Assembly: GCA_020059485.1 (NCBI GenBank)
Contig: JAGVCA010000060.1
Span: forward strand, 1 to 39,983
DNA from: Anaerolineales bacterium
Lineage (GTDB): Bacteria > Chloroflexota > Anaerolineae > Anaerolineales > UBA11579
DNA length: 39,983 nucleotides
Reading direction: 5' to 3'
Positions 23,181 to 31,630 of this stretch are shown one piece after another; position 1 is the stretch's first letter; each line of letters starts with the position of its first letter. Under the pieces are notes generated by a model. That model saw only the letters and a program-made list of their open reading frames with translations. It made no database searches and had not been told where the DNA came from. The position numbers and the translations under genes are program-made.

Positions 23181-23199
23181 GGTGCCGACAATCTAACCA

Positions 23200-23409
23200 G
23201 GACTGGGGAGAGCGCCGGCGCATGTTTTGCCGGACACCGAAGGTGCAAATCCGGGGAGGAATACCCTGGATGAAACTCTCAGGTACAAAGGACCCTGTTC
23301 TGGACACTCTCTGGAAAGCTGGTTTTTTTGACCAGCACCGACGGGGCAAAGCCTGCCATCAGGGACGGTATTCCTGATCAAGGTCGAATCTCTCAGGTCC
23401 TAGACAGAG
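23200..23409 (+). ncRNA. Tandem glycine riboswitch
   Basis: Two glycine aptamers lie in series before gcvH. The first opens with GGGGAGAG (23205-23212), contains the 'CACCGAAGGTGCAAA' core (about 23235-23249) and closes with ACTCTCAGG (23275-23283). The second has a GCTGG/CCAGC stem, the 'CACCGACGGGGCAAA' core (about 23336-23350) and CTCTCAGG (23390-23397). This is the classic cooperative tandem form. The 3' strand of the last pairing element runs straight into the terminator stem, so glycine binding probably favours read-through and switches the glycine cleavage genes on. Confidence 0.95.
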
Positions 23410-23443
23410 GGCGCACGCCTGAATGCGTGCGCCTTTTTCTTTT
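23410..23443 (+). terminator. Riboswitch expression platform terminator
   Basis: GGCGCACGC (23410-23418) pairs with GCGTGCGCC (23425-23433) around a 6-base loop and is followed by TTTTTCTTTT. It sits directly after the second aptamer and 30 bases before gcvH, the expected position of a glycine-controlled terminator. Confidence 0.88.
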
Positions 23444-23473
23444 ATTCCGACCAAAAATTATGGAGGTTATGTC

Positions 23474-23866
23474 ATGAAAGTTGAATCAGGTTTGAAATAC
23501 ACCAAGAAGGATGAATGGGTCCGGGTGGAAGGCAAAACCGCGACGATCGGGATCAGCGATTTCGCGCAGGAACAACTCTCCGATATCGTTTATCTGGAAT
23601 ATCTGGTCTCCGAAGGAGATGAGGTCGCTAAAGGCGATGAGATCGGGACGATTGAATCGGTCAAAGCTGCTTCCGAGATCTACTCCCCGGTCAGCGGGAC
23701 CGTGACAGCCCTGAACGAAGAACTGCTGGACACACCGGAGACGGTGAACAGCGACCCATACGGCGCAGCCTGGATGATCAAACTCGAGTTAAGTGATCCT
23801 TCCGAGGCGGATGCGCTGATGGATGCTGCCGCCTACGAGAAGAACGTCGCGGAGCGTGACAGCTAA
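23474..23866 (+). CDS. gcvH: Glycine cleavage system H protein
   Basis: This 130-residue lipoyl carrier moves the aminomethyl group between the P, T and L proteins of the glycine cleavage system. The lipoylation site 'GTIESVKAASE' places the acceptor at Lys64. ATG 23474 has GGAGG 7 bases upstream; the 17-codon in-frame extension lies in the terminator and is rejected. The TAA stop overlaps the gcvPA start as TAATG. Expression is expected to follow glycine through the riboswitch. Confidence 0.96.
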   Translation: MKVESGLKYTKKDEWVRVEGKTATIGISDFAQEQLSDIVYLEYLVSEGDEVAKGDEIGTIESVKAASEIYSPVSGTVTALNEELLDTPETVNSDPYGAAWMIKLELSDPSEADALMDAAAYEKNVAERDS

Positions 23867-25209
23867 TGTATCACCCCCACACCGAATCTGACCGGGAGGA
23901 GATGCTGAAGGCGATTGGGAAGTCGTCAATCGAACAGCTCTTCGATGCGGTTCCAAAGGCTTTCCGGTTTCCGGAACTGAAACTGCCCCCGCGATTGACC
24001 GAAATGGAAGCGATGGGGTTGCTGCAGGACCTGGCTGAAGGCAATGAGACCTCCCGAGACCTGCCGATGTTTCTGGGAGCTGGTGCGTATAACCACTATA
24101 TCCCGGCAGCTGTGGATTTCATCCTGAAACGCGGGGAGTTCTATACCGCTTATACCCCGTATCAACCGGAGATCTCCCAGGGCACCTTGCAGGCCATATT
24201 TGAGTTTCAGAGCCATGTTGTCAACCTGACGGGAATGGAGGTCTCGAACGCCTCTCACTATGATGGTGCGACTGCGGCAGCCGAAGCGCTGAACATGGCC
24301 CGGATGGTCTCACGCAATAAACGCACCAAAGCGGTCATCTCTCCGGCGCTGCACCCACATTACCGTGAAACGATCGATACTTATATTCAGGGAGAGAATT
24401 TCACAGTTGTTGGGCCAGAACTGGATCCTGCATCCTCGCCAGATGCGCTCTTCGGGCTGATCGATGAAGATACCGCCGTGGTGATGGTGCAGTATCCGGA
24501 TTTCTTTGGCCGGATCTATGACCTCTCCGCCCTGGCGGAGAAAGCTCATGCTGTAGGTGCGCTGCTGTCCGTGTCGGTCAACCCGTTGGCGCTGGCAATG
24601 TTCAAATCTCCGGGTGAGTATGATGCCGACATCGTCTCTGGAGAAGGCCAGCCGCTTGGGATCCCACTTTCGTACGGCGGTCCGTATCTGGGGCTGCTGG
24701 CAACCAAGGAGAAATACGTCCGCACGATTGCCGGCCGTCTGGTTGGCGAGACAGTTGACGTCAACGGCAAATCGGGCTATGTACTGACCCTCAGCACTCG
24801 CGAACAGCACATCAAACGGGACAAGGCCGGCTCAAATATCTGCTCCAACCAGGGGCTGATGATGCTGGCCGCGACAGTGTATGTCAGTCTGCTGGGGCGT
24901 GAGGGCTTGAAGGAAGTCGCGGCTCTCAACTATCACAAGGCCCACTATGCTGCCGAGCAGATCGCCAGCCTGGACGGCTTCGAACTGTGGTCGGATGCAG
25001 TATTCTTCAATGAATTCGCCGTCCGCTGCCCAATGCCGGTGGCCGAACTGAATGAAGAACTGCTGGATGCGGGGATCATTGGCGGGCTCGATCTCGGCGA
25101 TGCCTATCCCGGGATGGAGAATGTCATGCTGGTGGCGGTCACCGAAATGACCAGTAAAGAAGACATCGATTATCTGGTGACCGCGCTGCAGGAGGTGGCC
25201 AATGGCTGA
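23866..25209 (+). CDS. gcvPA: Glycine dehydrogenase (decarboxylating) subunit 1
   Basis: This 447-residue N-terminal half of a split P protein forms the P complex with GcvPB, decarboxylating glycine with PLP and loading the aminomethyl group on GcvH. Family marks are 'RFPELKLPPRLTEMEAMGLL' (in parts), 'FLGAGAYNHYIPAAVDFIL', 'EFYTAYTPYQPEISQGTLQ' and 'NASHYDGATAAAEA'. The length is normal for subunit 1. The gene overlaps gcvH by one base and gcvPB by eight, so the three are translationally coupled. Confidence 0.96.
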   Translation: MYHPHTESDREEMLKAIGKSSIEQLFDAVPKAFRFPELKLPPRLTEMEAMGLLQDLAEGNETSRDLPMFLGAGAYNHYIPAAVDFILKRGEFYTAYTPYQPEISQGTLQAIFEFQSHVVNLTGMEVSNASHYDGATAAAEALNMARMVSRNKRTKAVISPALHPHYRETIDTYIQGENFTVVGPELDPASSPDALFGLIDEDTAVVMVQYPDFFGRIYDLSALAEKAHAVGALLSVSVNPLALAMFKSPGEYDADIVSGEGQPLGIPLSYGGPYLGLLATKEKYVRTIAGRLVGETVDVNGKSGYVLTLSTREQHIKRDKAGSNICSNQGLMMLAATVYVSLLGREGLKEVAALNYHKAHYAAEQIASLDGFELWSDAVFFNEFAVRCPMPVAELNEELLDAGIIGGLDLGDAYPGMENVMLVAVTEMTSKEDIDYLVTALQEVANG

Positions 25210-26671
25210 AACTACGATCTACGATAAATCGTCCCCGGGACGCCGTGGTGTCAGGTTCCCACAGCCGGATGTGCCGCTGACCAAGCTGCCGGAAAGCCTG
25301 ATGCGGAAAGAGTTGCCGCTGCCGGAAGTCAGCGAAAATGAGGTCGTCCGCCATTTCACGAGATTGTCGCAGCTGAACTACGGTGTGGATATCGGTTTTT
25401 ATCCCTTGGGGTCGTGCACGATGAAATATAACCCCAAGGTGAATGAGGCAGCTGCCCGTCTGCCCGGGTTTGCACTGATCCATCCGCTGCAGCCGGTTGA
25501 CACAGTCCAGGGTGCGCTGCACCTGATGTATGAGCTCCAGGAGCATCTCAAGGAGATCGGCGGATTCGCCGGTATGACTTTGCAGCCGGCCGCCGGTGCG
25601 CATGGCGAATTGACAGGCGTGCTGATCATCAAGAAATTCCACGAGGTCAATGGCGAGCCGCAGCGCAACAAGATCCTGATCCCGGATTCGGCCCATGGCA
25701 CTAACCCGGCAACCTCCGCGATGAGCGGTTTTAAAGTGGTCGAGATCCCGTCGGATGGGCGCGGTAATGTTGATCTGGAAGCGCTGCGGGCGGAATGTGA
25801 TGAAACGCTGGCCGGATTCATGTTGACTAACCCGAACACACTCGGTCTGTTTGATGAGAACGTGTGTGACATCTCAGCGCTGGTGCACGAAGCCGGTGGG
25901 TTGATGTATGGCGATGGCGCAAATATGAACGCGCTGCTTGGGATCGCCAAGCCGGGCGAGTTTGGTGTCGATATCATGCACTACAATCTGCACAAGACCT
26001 TTTCCACCCCGCATGGCGGTGGCGGACCGGGTTCCGGCCCGGTGGGCGTATGTGAGCGGCTGGTTGATTTTCTCCCCGGCCCGGTCGTGGTGGCTGAGAC
26101 CATCGATGACGGCTTCGAGATGCCGTTCTACCGGTTTGATGTCCCCAAATACAGCATCGGCCGGATGAAAGCCTTCCACGGTCATTTTGGGATGATGGTC
26201 CGGGCATATGCTTACATTCTGGCGCATGGGGCAGAAGGGCTGCGCGAGGTGTCGGAGTATGCCGTGCTGAACGCCAACTACCTGATGCACAAGCTGAAAG
26301 GTGTGTACAAACTGCCGTATGACCGGGTGTGCATGCATGAGTTCGTGATAGAAGGCCGCTGGTCGGGGATCGAGGACATCCATGCGCTGGATATCTCCAA
26401 ACGATTGATGGACTACGGGTTCCACCCGCCGACTAACTACTTCCCGCTGATCGTCCGGGAAGCCCTGATGATCGAACCGACTGAAACTGAGTCGATCGAG
26501 ACCCTGGATGCTTTTGCCGAGGCGATGCTGCGGATCGCGGAGGAGGCGAAGACCAATCCCGAGATCCTGCATGAAGCACCGCACAATACCCCAATCGGGC
26601 GGCTGGACGAAGTGCAGGCAGCCAAGAACCTGATCCTGTGCTGCGGTTTGCCAACGCAGTACGCAGAATAA
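25202..26671 (+). CDS. gcvPB: Glycine dehydrogenase (decarboxylating) subunit 2
   Basis: This 489-residue PLP-binding half of the P protein has 'LGSCTMKYNPKVNE' near residue 70, 'LQPAAGAHGELTGVL', 'DSAHGTNPATSAMSGF' and the PLP site 'NLHKTFSTPHGGGGPGSGP' with Lys265. The operon lacks gcvT, which is instead found fused to glyA at 31631-34753. A lipoamide dehydrogenase gene is not in the window. A strong hairpin terminator follows within 20 bases. Confidence 0.96.
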   Translation: MAETTIYDKSSPGRRGVRFPQPDVPLTKLPESLMRKELPLPEVSENEVVRHFTRLSQLNYGVDIGFYPLGSCTMKYNPKVNEAAARLPGFALIHPLQPVDTVQGALHLMYELQEHLKEIGGFAGMTLQPAAGAHGELTGVLIIKKFHEVNGEPQRNKILIPDSAHGTNPATSAMSGFKVVEIPSDGRGNVDLEALRAECDETLAGFMLTNPNTLGLFDENVCDISALVHEAGGLMYGDGANMNALLGIAKPGEFGVDIMHYNLHKTFSTPHGGGGPGSGPVGVCERLVDFLPGPVVVAETIDDGFEMPFYRFDVPKYSIGRMKAFHGHFGMMVRAYAYILAHGAEGLREVSEYAVLNANYLMHKLKGVYKLPYDRVCMHEFVIEGRWSGIEDIHALDISKRLMDYGFHPPTNYFPLIVREALMIEPTETESIETLDAFAEAMLRIAEEAKTNPEILHEAPHNTPIGRLDEVQAAKNLILCCGLPTQYAE

Positions 26672-26690
26672 CATCAGATCTTTCGAAATA

Positions 26691-26720
26691 AAAAACCGCC
26701 CCTGCTTGCAGGGGCGGTTT
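26691..26720. terminator. Bidirectional terminator between gcvPB and the VWA lipoprotein gene
   Basis: AAACCGCCCCTGC (26693-26705) and GCAGGGGCGGTTT (26708-26720) are perfect complements, with an A run on the left and T's on the right. It can serve both convergent genes. Confidence 0.88.
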
Positions 26721-26734
26721 AGGTTTAGGTGCGG

Positions 26735-28423
26735 CTAAAGATACAGCGCTCTCTCAAGCAATTCCAAAAATTCGTAGAACTCCTGGCGTTCCACCCGGTC
26801 CGCAATCTCCTGAGTATATTCCATGATCTCCCGCAGCGATGTGTCGGAGGCCCAGTAGCTATCCCGGAGGATTTCGGCAAATTCAGCCACCAGCACGTCC
26901 ATCTGGAAATACGCATCTGCCTGGTGGAAGCTGTCCTCCAGGTCGCGGGTATCGAAGGTCTCGCTGATCTCCTCAACCCGGAAGGTGTCGGGGTTCTGCC
27001 AGCGCAGTTGGATGGTGGCGATCTCTCCGCGTGCGCCGGGAGCCAGCTTGATCTCGTAGAGTGCTGTAACGGCATGTCCGGCGCCAATCTCGGCGGCATC
27101 AACCGAGTTATCCCGGAAATCCTCATCGGCGATATCTCTGTTTTCGAAACCGATCAGCCGATAGCGGGTGACAACCTCGGGATTGAACACGACCTGGATC
27201 TTGGCATCATATGCGATCACCTGGAGGGTGCTGACCAGGTCGGTGACGAACAACCGGTTGGCCTCTTCCATCGAATCGACGTAGGCGTAAAAGCCGTTGC
27301 CCTGGTCGGCCAGTTGTTCCATCAGGATGTCATTGTAATTTCCCATCCCAACGCCCACGGAGGTCAGGGTGATGCCCTCACTGGCGTAATCTGCGATCGA
27401 TTCCCAGATCGAATCGGAACCGGTGTTGCCGACGTTGGCGACACCATCCGAGCACAGGACCACACGGTTGATGCCGTTCGGGAGGTAGGCTTTGGTGGCT
27501 TCCCGGTATCCAAGCACCAATCCAGCCTCGGCATTCGTGGAGGCCATCGGATACAAAGAATAGATCGCCTCTGCGATCTCGGCTTTGTGCCGGGCGGAGG
27601 TGGGTTCGAGAACAACCCAGGCGGTATCGGTATAAGCCACGATACCAACCGTGTCGGATGGGCCGAGTTGGTCCAGGAGCAGTTCCAGTGAATCCTGCAC
27701 CATGCGGAGGCGATTGCCATTGCCCATCGATCCGGAGACATCAATGACAAAGGTCAGGGCGGCATCTTTGCGGTCGCGTTCCGGGACATCATAGCCCTGG
27801 ATCCCGATGCGGATGACGCGGTAGCGTTCGGATTCGGTGAACGGGGTAGGAGCGCCGTCGACATGGATCCGGAAGGTTTCACGGGCGGAGGGTAGTTCGT
27901 ATCCCTGGGGGAAGAAGTTGACGAACTCCTCGACCCTGACTGCCTCTTCAGGTGGCCGCATGCCCTGGTTGAGATAGGATCTCGCCAGGGTGTAGGAGCC
28001 GGTATCGACATCGGCGGCAAAGGTGGAATAGTTGTCATCCTCGGTCTCGATGAAGGGGTTCACGCCGTAGTCTTCGAAGTACATGTCCGGCGGTTCCACC
28101 GGGATCGGTGGGTAAGGCAGTTCTGGGTTTTCGATAAATCCCGGCTTGGATTTGTTAGATTCCAGGGCAGGCTCGCCTATCTCGGCTTCACCAGAATAGG
28201 TATCTTCGGGCGAGGAGGGCTGCCGGTCGCGATCATCCTGGTTGATAGAGCCTTCCTCTTCGGCCGATTCAGCCGGGAATGAATAGTTGTTTTCGTTGAT
28301 CCCAGCCTGCCAATCGGTGACTTCATCAGCTGGGCTGCCCAAGCCGAACAGCCCGCATCCGGCCAGCAAGCCGGCAGTCAGAAAAGTCAGGGCCAAATTG
28401 ATGGTGATCGCTTTCCGGTTCAT
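26735..28423 (-). CDS. VWA-domain lipoprotein, YfbK-like
   Basis: This 562-residue exported lipoprotein has a signal peptide ending in 'LLAGC', with Cys23 as the lipidated residue. An acidic, Ser/Pro-rich linker (25-110) is followed by the YfbK-type N-terminal block 'NPFIETEDDNYSTFAADVDTGSYTLAR' (about 122-148, in parts), a von Willebrand A domain with a complete MIDAS start Asp228-Ser230-Ser232 ('DVSGSMG'), and a DUF3520-like C-terminus. The domain binds a divalent metal and probably a protein partner at the cell surface. AGGAGG lies 7 bases before ATG. It stands alone between two divergent or convergent neighbours, and its physiological role is unknown. Confidence 0.9.
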   Translation of the reverse strand: MNRKAITINLALTFLTAGLLAGCGLFGLGSPADEVTDWQAGINENNYSFPAESAEEEGSINQDDRDRQPSSPEDTYSGEAEIGEPALESNKSKPGFIENPELPYPPIPVEPPDMYFEDYGVNPFIETEDDNYSTFAADVDTGSYTLARSYLNQGMRPPEEAVRVEEFVNFFPQGYELPSARETFRIHVDGAPTPFTESERYRVIRIGIQGYDVPERDRKDAALTFVIDVSGSMGNGNRLRMVQDSLELLLDQLGPSDTVGIVAYTDTAWVVLEPTSARHKAEIAEAIYSLYPMASTNAEAGLVLGYREATKAYLPNGINRVVLCSDGVANVGNTGSDSIWESIADYASEGITLTSVGVGMGNYNDILMEQLADQGNGFYAYVDSMEEANRLFVTDLVSTLQVIAYDAKIQVVFNPEVVTRYRLIGFENRDIADEDFRDNSVDAAEIGAGHAVTALYEIKLAPGARGEIATIQLRWQNPDTFRVEEISETFDTRDLEDSFHQADAYFQMDVLVAEFAEILRDSYWASDTSLREIMEYTQEIADRVERQEFYEFLELLERALYL

Positions 28424-28525
28424 GTTCTTCCTCCTTTGGAAATGGTTGATTGGGCATGGCAGCGGTGGTTCGGCGCAGCTGCCTTTCCTGGATGAGACGA
28501 ACTAACCGAGATTTTGGTTCCAAGT

Positions 28526-28534
28526 GGTATTATT
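28526..28534 (+). promoter_or_regulatory. Extended -10 promoter candidate for the nucleoside kinase gene
   Basis: TGG followed by TATTAT matches an extended -10 (TGnTATAAT). No good -35 is visible. Predicted start near 28541 gives a 30-base leader with a weak GGGAAAG Shine-Dalgarno. Confidence 0.4.
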
Positions 28535-28570
28535 GTTGGACGCAAAATCAATAATTGGGAAAGAACACTA

Positions 28571-30277
28571 ATGAAAGAGTTGATCAAATTCGATGCTTTA
28601 AGCAAGTCTGTATTCGTTACACTGGATGACGGGCGGGTGATCTCTGCTCCCAGGGGAGAGCCGATCGGGAATATTCTGGCGATTGCAGCAGACCAGTATG
28701 ATGCCCAGATCGTCGGGGCGATCGTGAACGGTTATCTCCGAGAACTCAGTTATCCAATCATTTACGAAGCCACTGTATCTCCGGTCACGATGGGTTCTCC
28801 AGATGGAATGCGGATCTACAGACGCTCGTTGATCATGCTGTTGGAAACGGCTTTCTTCATGCTGTATCCGGAAATGACGATCGTGATTGACCATTCAGTT
28901 TCGTTCGGTGGATACTTCTGCCGGATGGAAGGCGATGACCGGATCTCGGTTGCCCAGCTGGATGCACTCGAAGAGAAGATGCGCCAACTGGTTGAAGAGG
29001 ATATCGAGATCGAGCGGAAAGAAGTCTCTTTGGCGGAAGCGATTGACTATTTTGAGTCGATGGGTCATGAAGACAAGGTCAGGTTACTCAGTCACCGGAA
29101 GAAGGATTATCTGCGGATGTATTACCTGGGGGAGCACCGCGACTATCACCACGGTTATATGGTCCCCTCGACCGGTTACCTGAAATGGTTCGCGCTCGAG
29201 CCGGCTGAGGGCGGTTTCACGCTGCGGTTCCCGCGCCGGCAAAGCCCTGAGGAGATCTCGCCACTTCATAACTATCCAAAATTGCTGGCCACTTTTCGTC
29301 AGTATGGGGATTGGCTGGAGCTGCTGGGGATCGATTCGGTTGGGGCGCTAAATGATTCCATTATTGATGGCCGCATTCGGGAAGTGATCCTGGTTTCAGA
29401 AGCGCTGCATGATCTTCATATTGCCAAAATCGCTGAGGAGATTGCGGCCCGGAAGGAAAATGTCCGGGTTGTGTTGATTGCCGGTCCGTCCTCATCGGGG
29501 AAAACTACTTCCTCACGCCGGCTTTCAGTCCAGCTGCTGGCTCATGGGCTGCAGCCGTTTCCCCTGGAGATGGATAACTATTTTGTCGATCGGGATAAAA
29601 ATCCTCGCGACGCAGAAGGCAACTTCGATTTCGAGCATATCGACGCCCTTGACCGTAAACGGCTGAACCACGACATTCGGCAACTGATCGCCGGAGAAGT
29701 AGTTCAACTCCCCAAGTTCGATTTTATTCTTGGGATTTCCAAGCCCGGCGAAACTGTCCAGTTGAGGAAAGACCAGATCATTATCCTTGAGGGCATTCAT
29801 GGGCTGAACCCGCTTCTGCTGGAGGAATTGCCGCAGGAGACAACCTTCCGCATCTACATCTCAGCCCTGACCCAGCTCAACCTGGACCGACATAACCGGG
29901 TTTCCACAACGGACACCCGCTTGCTGCGACGGATCGTGCGGGATGCCCGCAATCGCGGTTACTCGCCACAGGATACGATCAGTCGTTGGGAAAGCGTACG
30001 GCGGGGTGAAAAGGATAATATCTTTCCATATCAGGAAAATGCGGATGTGATGTTTAACTCGGCTTTGGTGTACGAACTGGCGGCACTCAAACCACTGGCC
30101 GAACCACTCTTGCGGCAAGTACCGTTAGGGACTCCGGAGCACATCGAGGTCAAACGGCTGCTGGCGCTACTAGAATGGTTTCTTCCGGTTGGAACGGAAT
30201 TTATCCCCGATAACTCCCTGCTCCGCGAGTTCATTGGTGAATCAAACCTGCGGGATTTCCGTCCCTGGAAACGCTGA
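28571..30277 (+). CDS. Nucleoside kinase with threonyl-tRNA synthetase-like N-terminus (uridine kinase family)
   Basis: This 568-residue protein has an N-terminal TGS-like segment (1-60), a region resembling the second additional (editing-type) domain of ThrRS with 'DHSVSFGGYF' near residue 107, and a C-terminal phosphoribulokinase/uridine kinase domain. That domain has an intact P-loop 'GPSSSGKTT' (305-313) and 'DNYFVDRDKNPRD'. The fusion is a recognised bacterial type, annotated as nucleoside kinase or uridine kinase. The 19-codon upstream extension lies over the promoter candidate, so ATG 28571 is chosen. The gene is flanked by terminators and has no operon partner. Phosphorylation of a pyrimidine nucleoside is likely but not proved by sequence. 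Confidence 0.88.
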   Translation: MKELIKFDALSKSVFVTLDDGRVISAPRGEPIGNILAIAADQYDAQIVGAIVNGYLRELSYPIIYEATVSPVTMGSPDGMRIYRRSLIMLLETAFFMLYPEMTIVIDHSVSFGGYFCRMEGDDRISVAQLDALEEKMRQLVEEDIEIERKEVSLAEAIDYFESMGHEDKVRLLSHRKKDYLRMYYLGEHRDYHHGYMVPSTGYLKWFALEPAEGGFTLRFPRRQSPEEISPLHNYPKLLATFRQYGDWLELLGIDSVGALNDSIIDGRIREVILVSEALHDLHIAKIAEEIAARKENVRVVLIAGPSSSGKTTSSRRLSVQLLAHGLQPFPLEMDNYFVDRDKNPRDAEGNFDFEHIDALDRKRLNHDIRQLIAGEVVQLPKFDFILGISKPGETVQLRKDQIIILEGIHGLNPLLLEELPQETTFRIYISALTQLNLDRHNRVSTTDTRLLRRIVRDARNRGYSPQDTISRWESVRRGEKDNIFPYQENADVMFNSALVYELAALKPLAEPLLRQVPLGTPEHIEVKRLLALLEWFLPVGTEFIPDNSLLREFIGESNLRDFRPWKR

Positions 30278-30280
30278 AAA

Positions 30281-30308
30281 GAAAAACCGGAGGGATTATC
30301 CCTCCGGT
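30281..30308. terminator. Terminator between the kinase and aminotransferase genes
   Basis: ACCGGAGGGA (30286-30295) and TCCCTCCGGT (30299-30308) form a perfect 10-base stem with a TTA loop. The A-rich left flank gives a T tract on the minus strand, so it mainly ends the aminotransferase transcript and may also stop the kinase transcript. Confidence 0.8.
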
Positions 30309-30328
30309 AGCAATCTCAGAAGCGTGTG

Positions 30329-31549
30329 CTAGACCAGCGCTTCTTTCATCACCAGGCTGAGACGTTTCATCCCTTCCCGGATACCATCTTCGGATGCGTT
30401 TGAGAAGTTCATCCGCATTGTATTCAGCCCTCCGCCATTGGGGTAGAAAGGCGCGCCAGGAACGTAGGCTACTTTATTTGCAATCGCCACCGGCAGGAGT
30501 TTCTGGGTGTCGATCTGTTCGGGTGTCGTCACCCACAGGAACAGCCCGCCTTCCGGCCGTATATATGTGACTCCCGGCGGGAAAAGCTCATCCATCAAAT
30601 CCATCATCAGGTCACGGCGAGCACCATAGACCTTCCGGATCAGGGGGATATGCCGGTCGAGGAAGTCGTTCTTGCAAACCTCGTGCGCCAGGATCTGGTT
30701 GAAAGTTGCTGTGTGCAGGTCCGAACCTTGTTTGGCTTGCACGAGTTTCAGGATCACATCCTTAGGGGCAATCGCCCATGCCAAGCGAAGTCCAGGTGCA
30801 AGTGTTTTAGAGAACGTGCTGAGATAGATCACATTCCCCTGATAATCGTCTTTATCGTTGCCCCTCAGGTCGGCATCCAGCTTAAGGACCGGTGGGATAT
30901 GCTCTCCTTCAAAGCGCAATTGCCCGTAAGGATCATCCTCGATGATCGGGACCTGGTGTTCGTGGGCAATCTGAATGATCCTGTGACGCCGTTCTTCCGA
31001 CAAAGTGCAGCCCATCGGGTTTTGGAAGTTGGGCAGCAGGTAGATCAGTTTGGCTTTTTGTTTTATCTTTTCCTCAAGGGATTCGGGGATCATGCCATGT
31101 TCGTCGGTCTCTACCGAGATGAACTCCGCGCCGTACACCTTCCAGGCCTGGATGGCGCCGAGATAGGTGGGCGCTTCGCAAATGACCTTGTCGCCGGCAT
31201 CGATGAACACTTTGCCGATCAGGTCTAGGGCTTGCTGGGACCCATTTGTGATCAGGACGTTATCCGGCTGGATGTGAATGCCATAGCGTCCGGAGCGCTC
31301 ACAGATCATCTCCCGCAGGGGCAGATAGCCTTCGGTCGTGCCGTACTGCAGCGCCTGGTGACTGTAATCAGTGAGCACCACCTGGCAGGCTTTCTTGAAC
31401 TCATCAACAGGGAAGACATCCGGGGAGGGAAGCCCGCCAGCAAACGAAACCACACCGGGCAGGTTGGAGATCTTGAGCAGTTCCCGAATGGTGGAGCTTT
31501 GCATCCGCTTGGTGCGGTTGGCGAAATTCTTTGTCCAGATATTCGACAT
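30329..31549 (-). CDS. PLP-dependent class I/II aminotransferase (2-aminoadipate/LysN-like)
   Basis: This 406-residue fold-type I aminotransferase carries 'VVSFAGGLPSPDVFP' near the N-terminus, 'ALQYGTTEGYLPLRE', 'NGSQQALDLIGKVF', 'LLPNFQNPMG' and the PLP site 'STFSKTLAPGLRLAW' with Lys248. These are marks of the MocR/LysN/kynurenine aminotransferase-II group, which move amino groups between 2-aminoadipate, aromatic or branched amino acids and 2-oxoglutarate. No HTH domain is attached, so it is the enzyme and not a MocR regulator. It lies behind a terminator that follows the glyA-gcvT fusion gene. Its precise substrate is not readable from sequence. Confidence 0.88.
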   Translation of the reverse strand: MSNIWTKNFANRTKRMQSSTIRELLKISNLPGVVSFAGGLPSPDVFPVDEFKKACQVVLTDYSHQALQYGTTEGYLPLREMICERSGRYGIHIQPDNVLITNGSQQALDLIGKVFIDAGDKVICEAPTYLGAIQAWKVYGAEFISVETDEHGMIPESLEEKIKQKAKLIYLLPNFQNPMGCTLSEERRHRIIQIAHEHQVPIIEDDPYGQLRFEGEHIPPVLKLDADLRGNDKDDYQGNVIYLSTFSKTLAPGLRLAWAIAPKDVILKLVQAKQGSDLHTATFNQILAHEVCKNDFLDRHIPLIRKVYGARRDLMMDLMDELFPPGVTYIRPEGGLFLWVTTPEQIDTQKLLPVAIANKVAYVPGAPFYPNGGGLNTMRMNFSNASEDGIREGMKRLSLVMKEALV

Positions 31550-31594
31550 GTGCGTTTTCCTTTTCTAGTTTTCCAGTGGTTGGATCGTGCCTAA

Positions 31595-31624
31595 ATAAAA
31601 ACCTCTCCCGACCGGGAGAGGTTT
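31595..31624 (-). terminator. Intrinsic terminator after the glyA-gcvT fusion gene
   Basis: On the minus strand the 12-base perfect stem (AAACCTCTCCCG/CGGGAGAGGTTT, 31599-31624) is followed by TTTTTATTT. It separates the fusion gene from the aminotransferase gene downstream. Confidence 0.85.
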
Positions 31625-31630
31625 GGCATC

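Noticed and set aside
26729-27691. A 320-codon plus-strand frame
   Set aside because: It is antisense to the VWA lipoprotein and begins beside the shared terminator.
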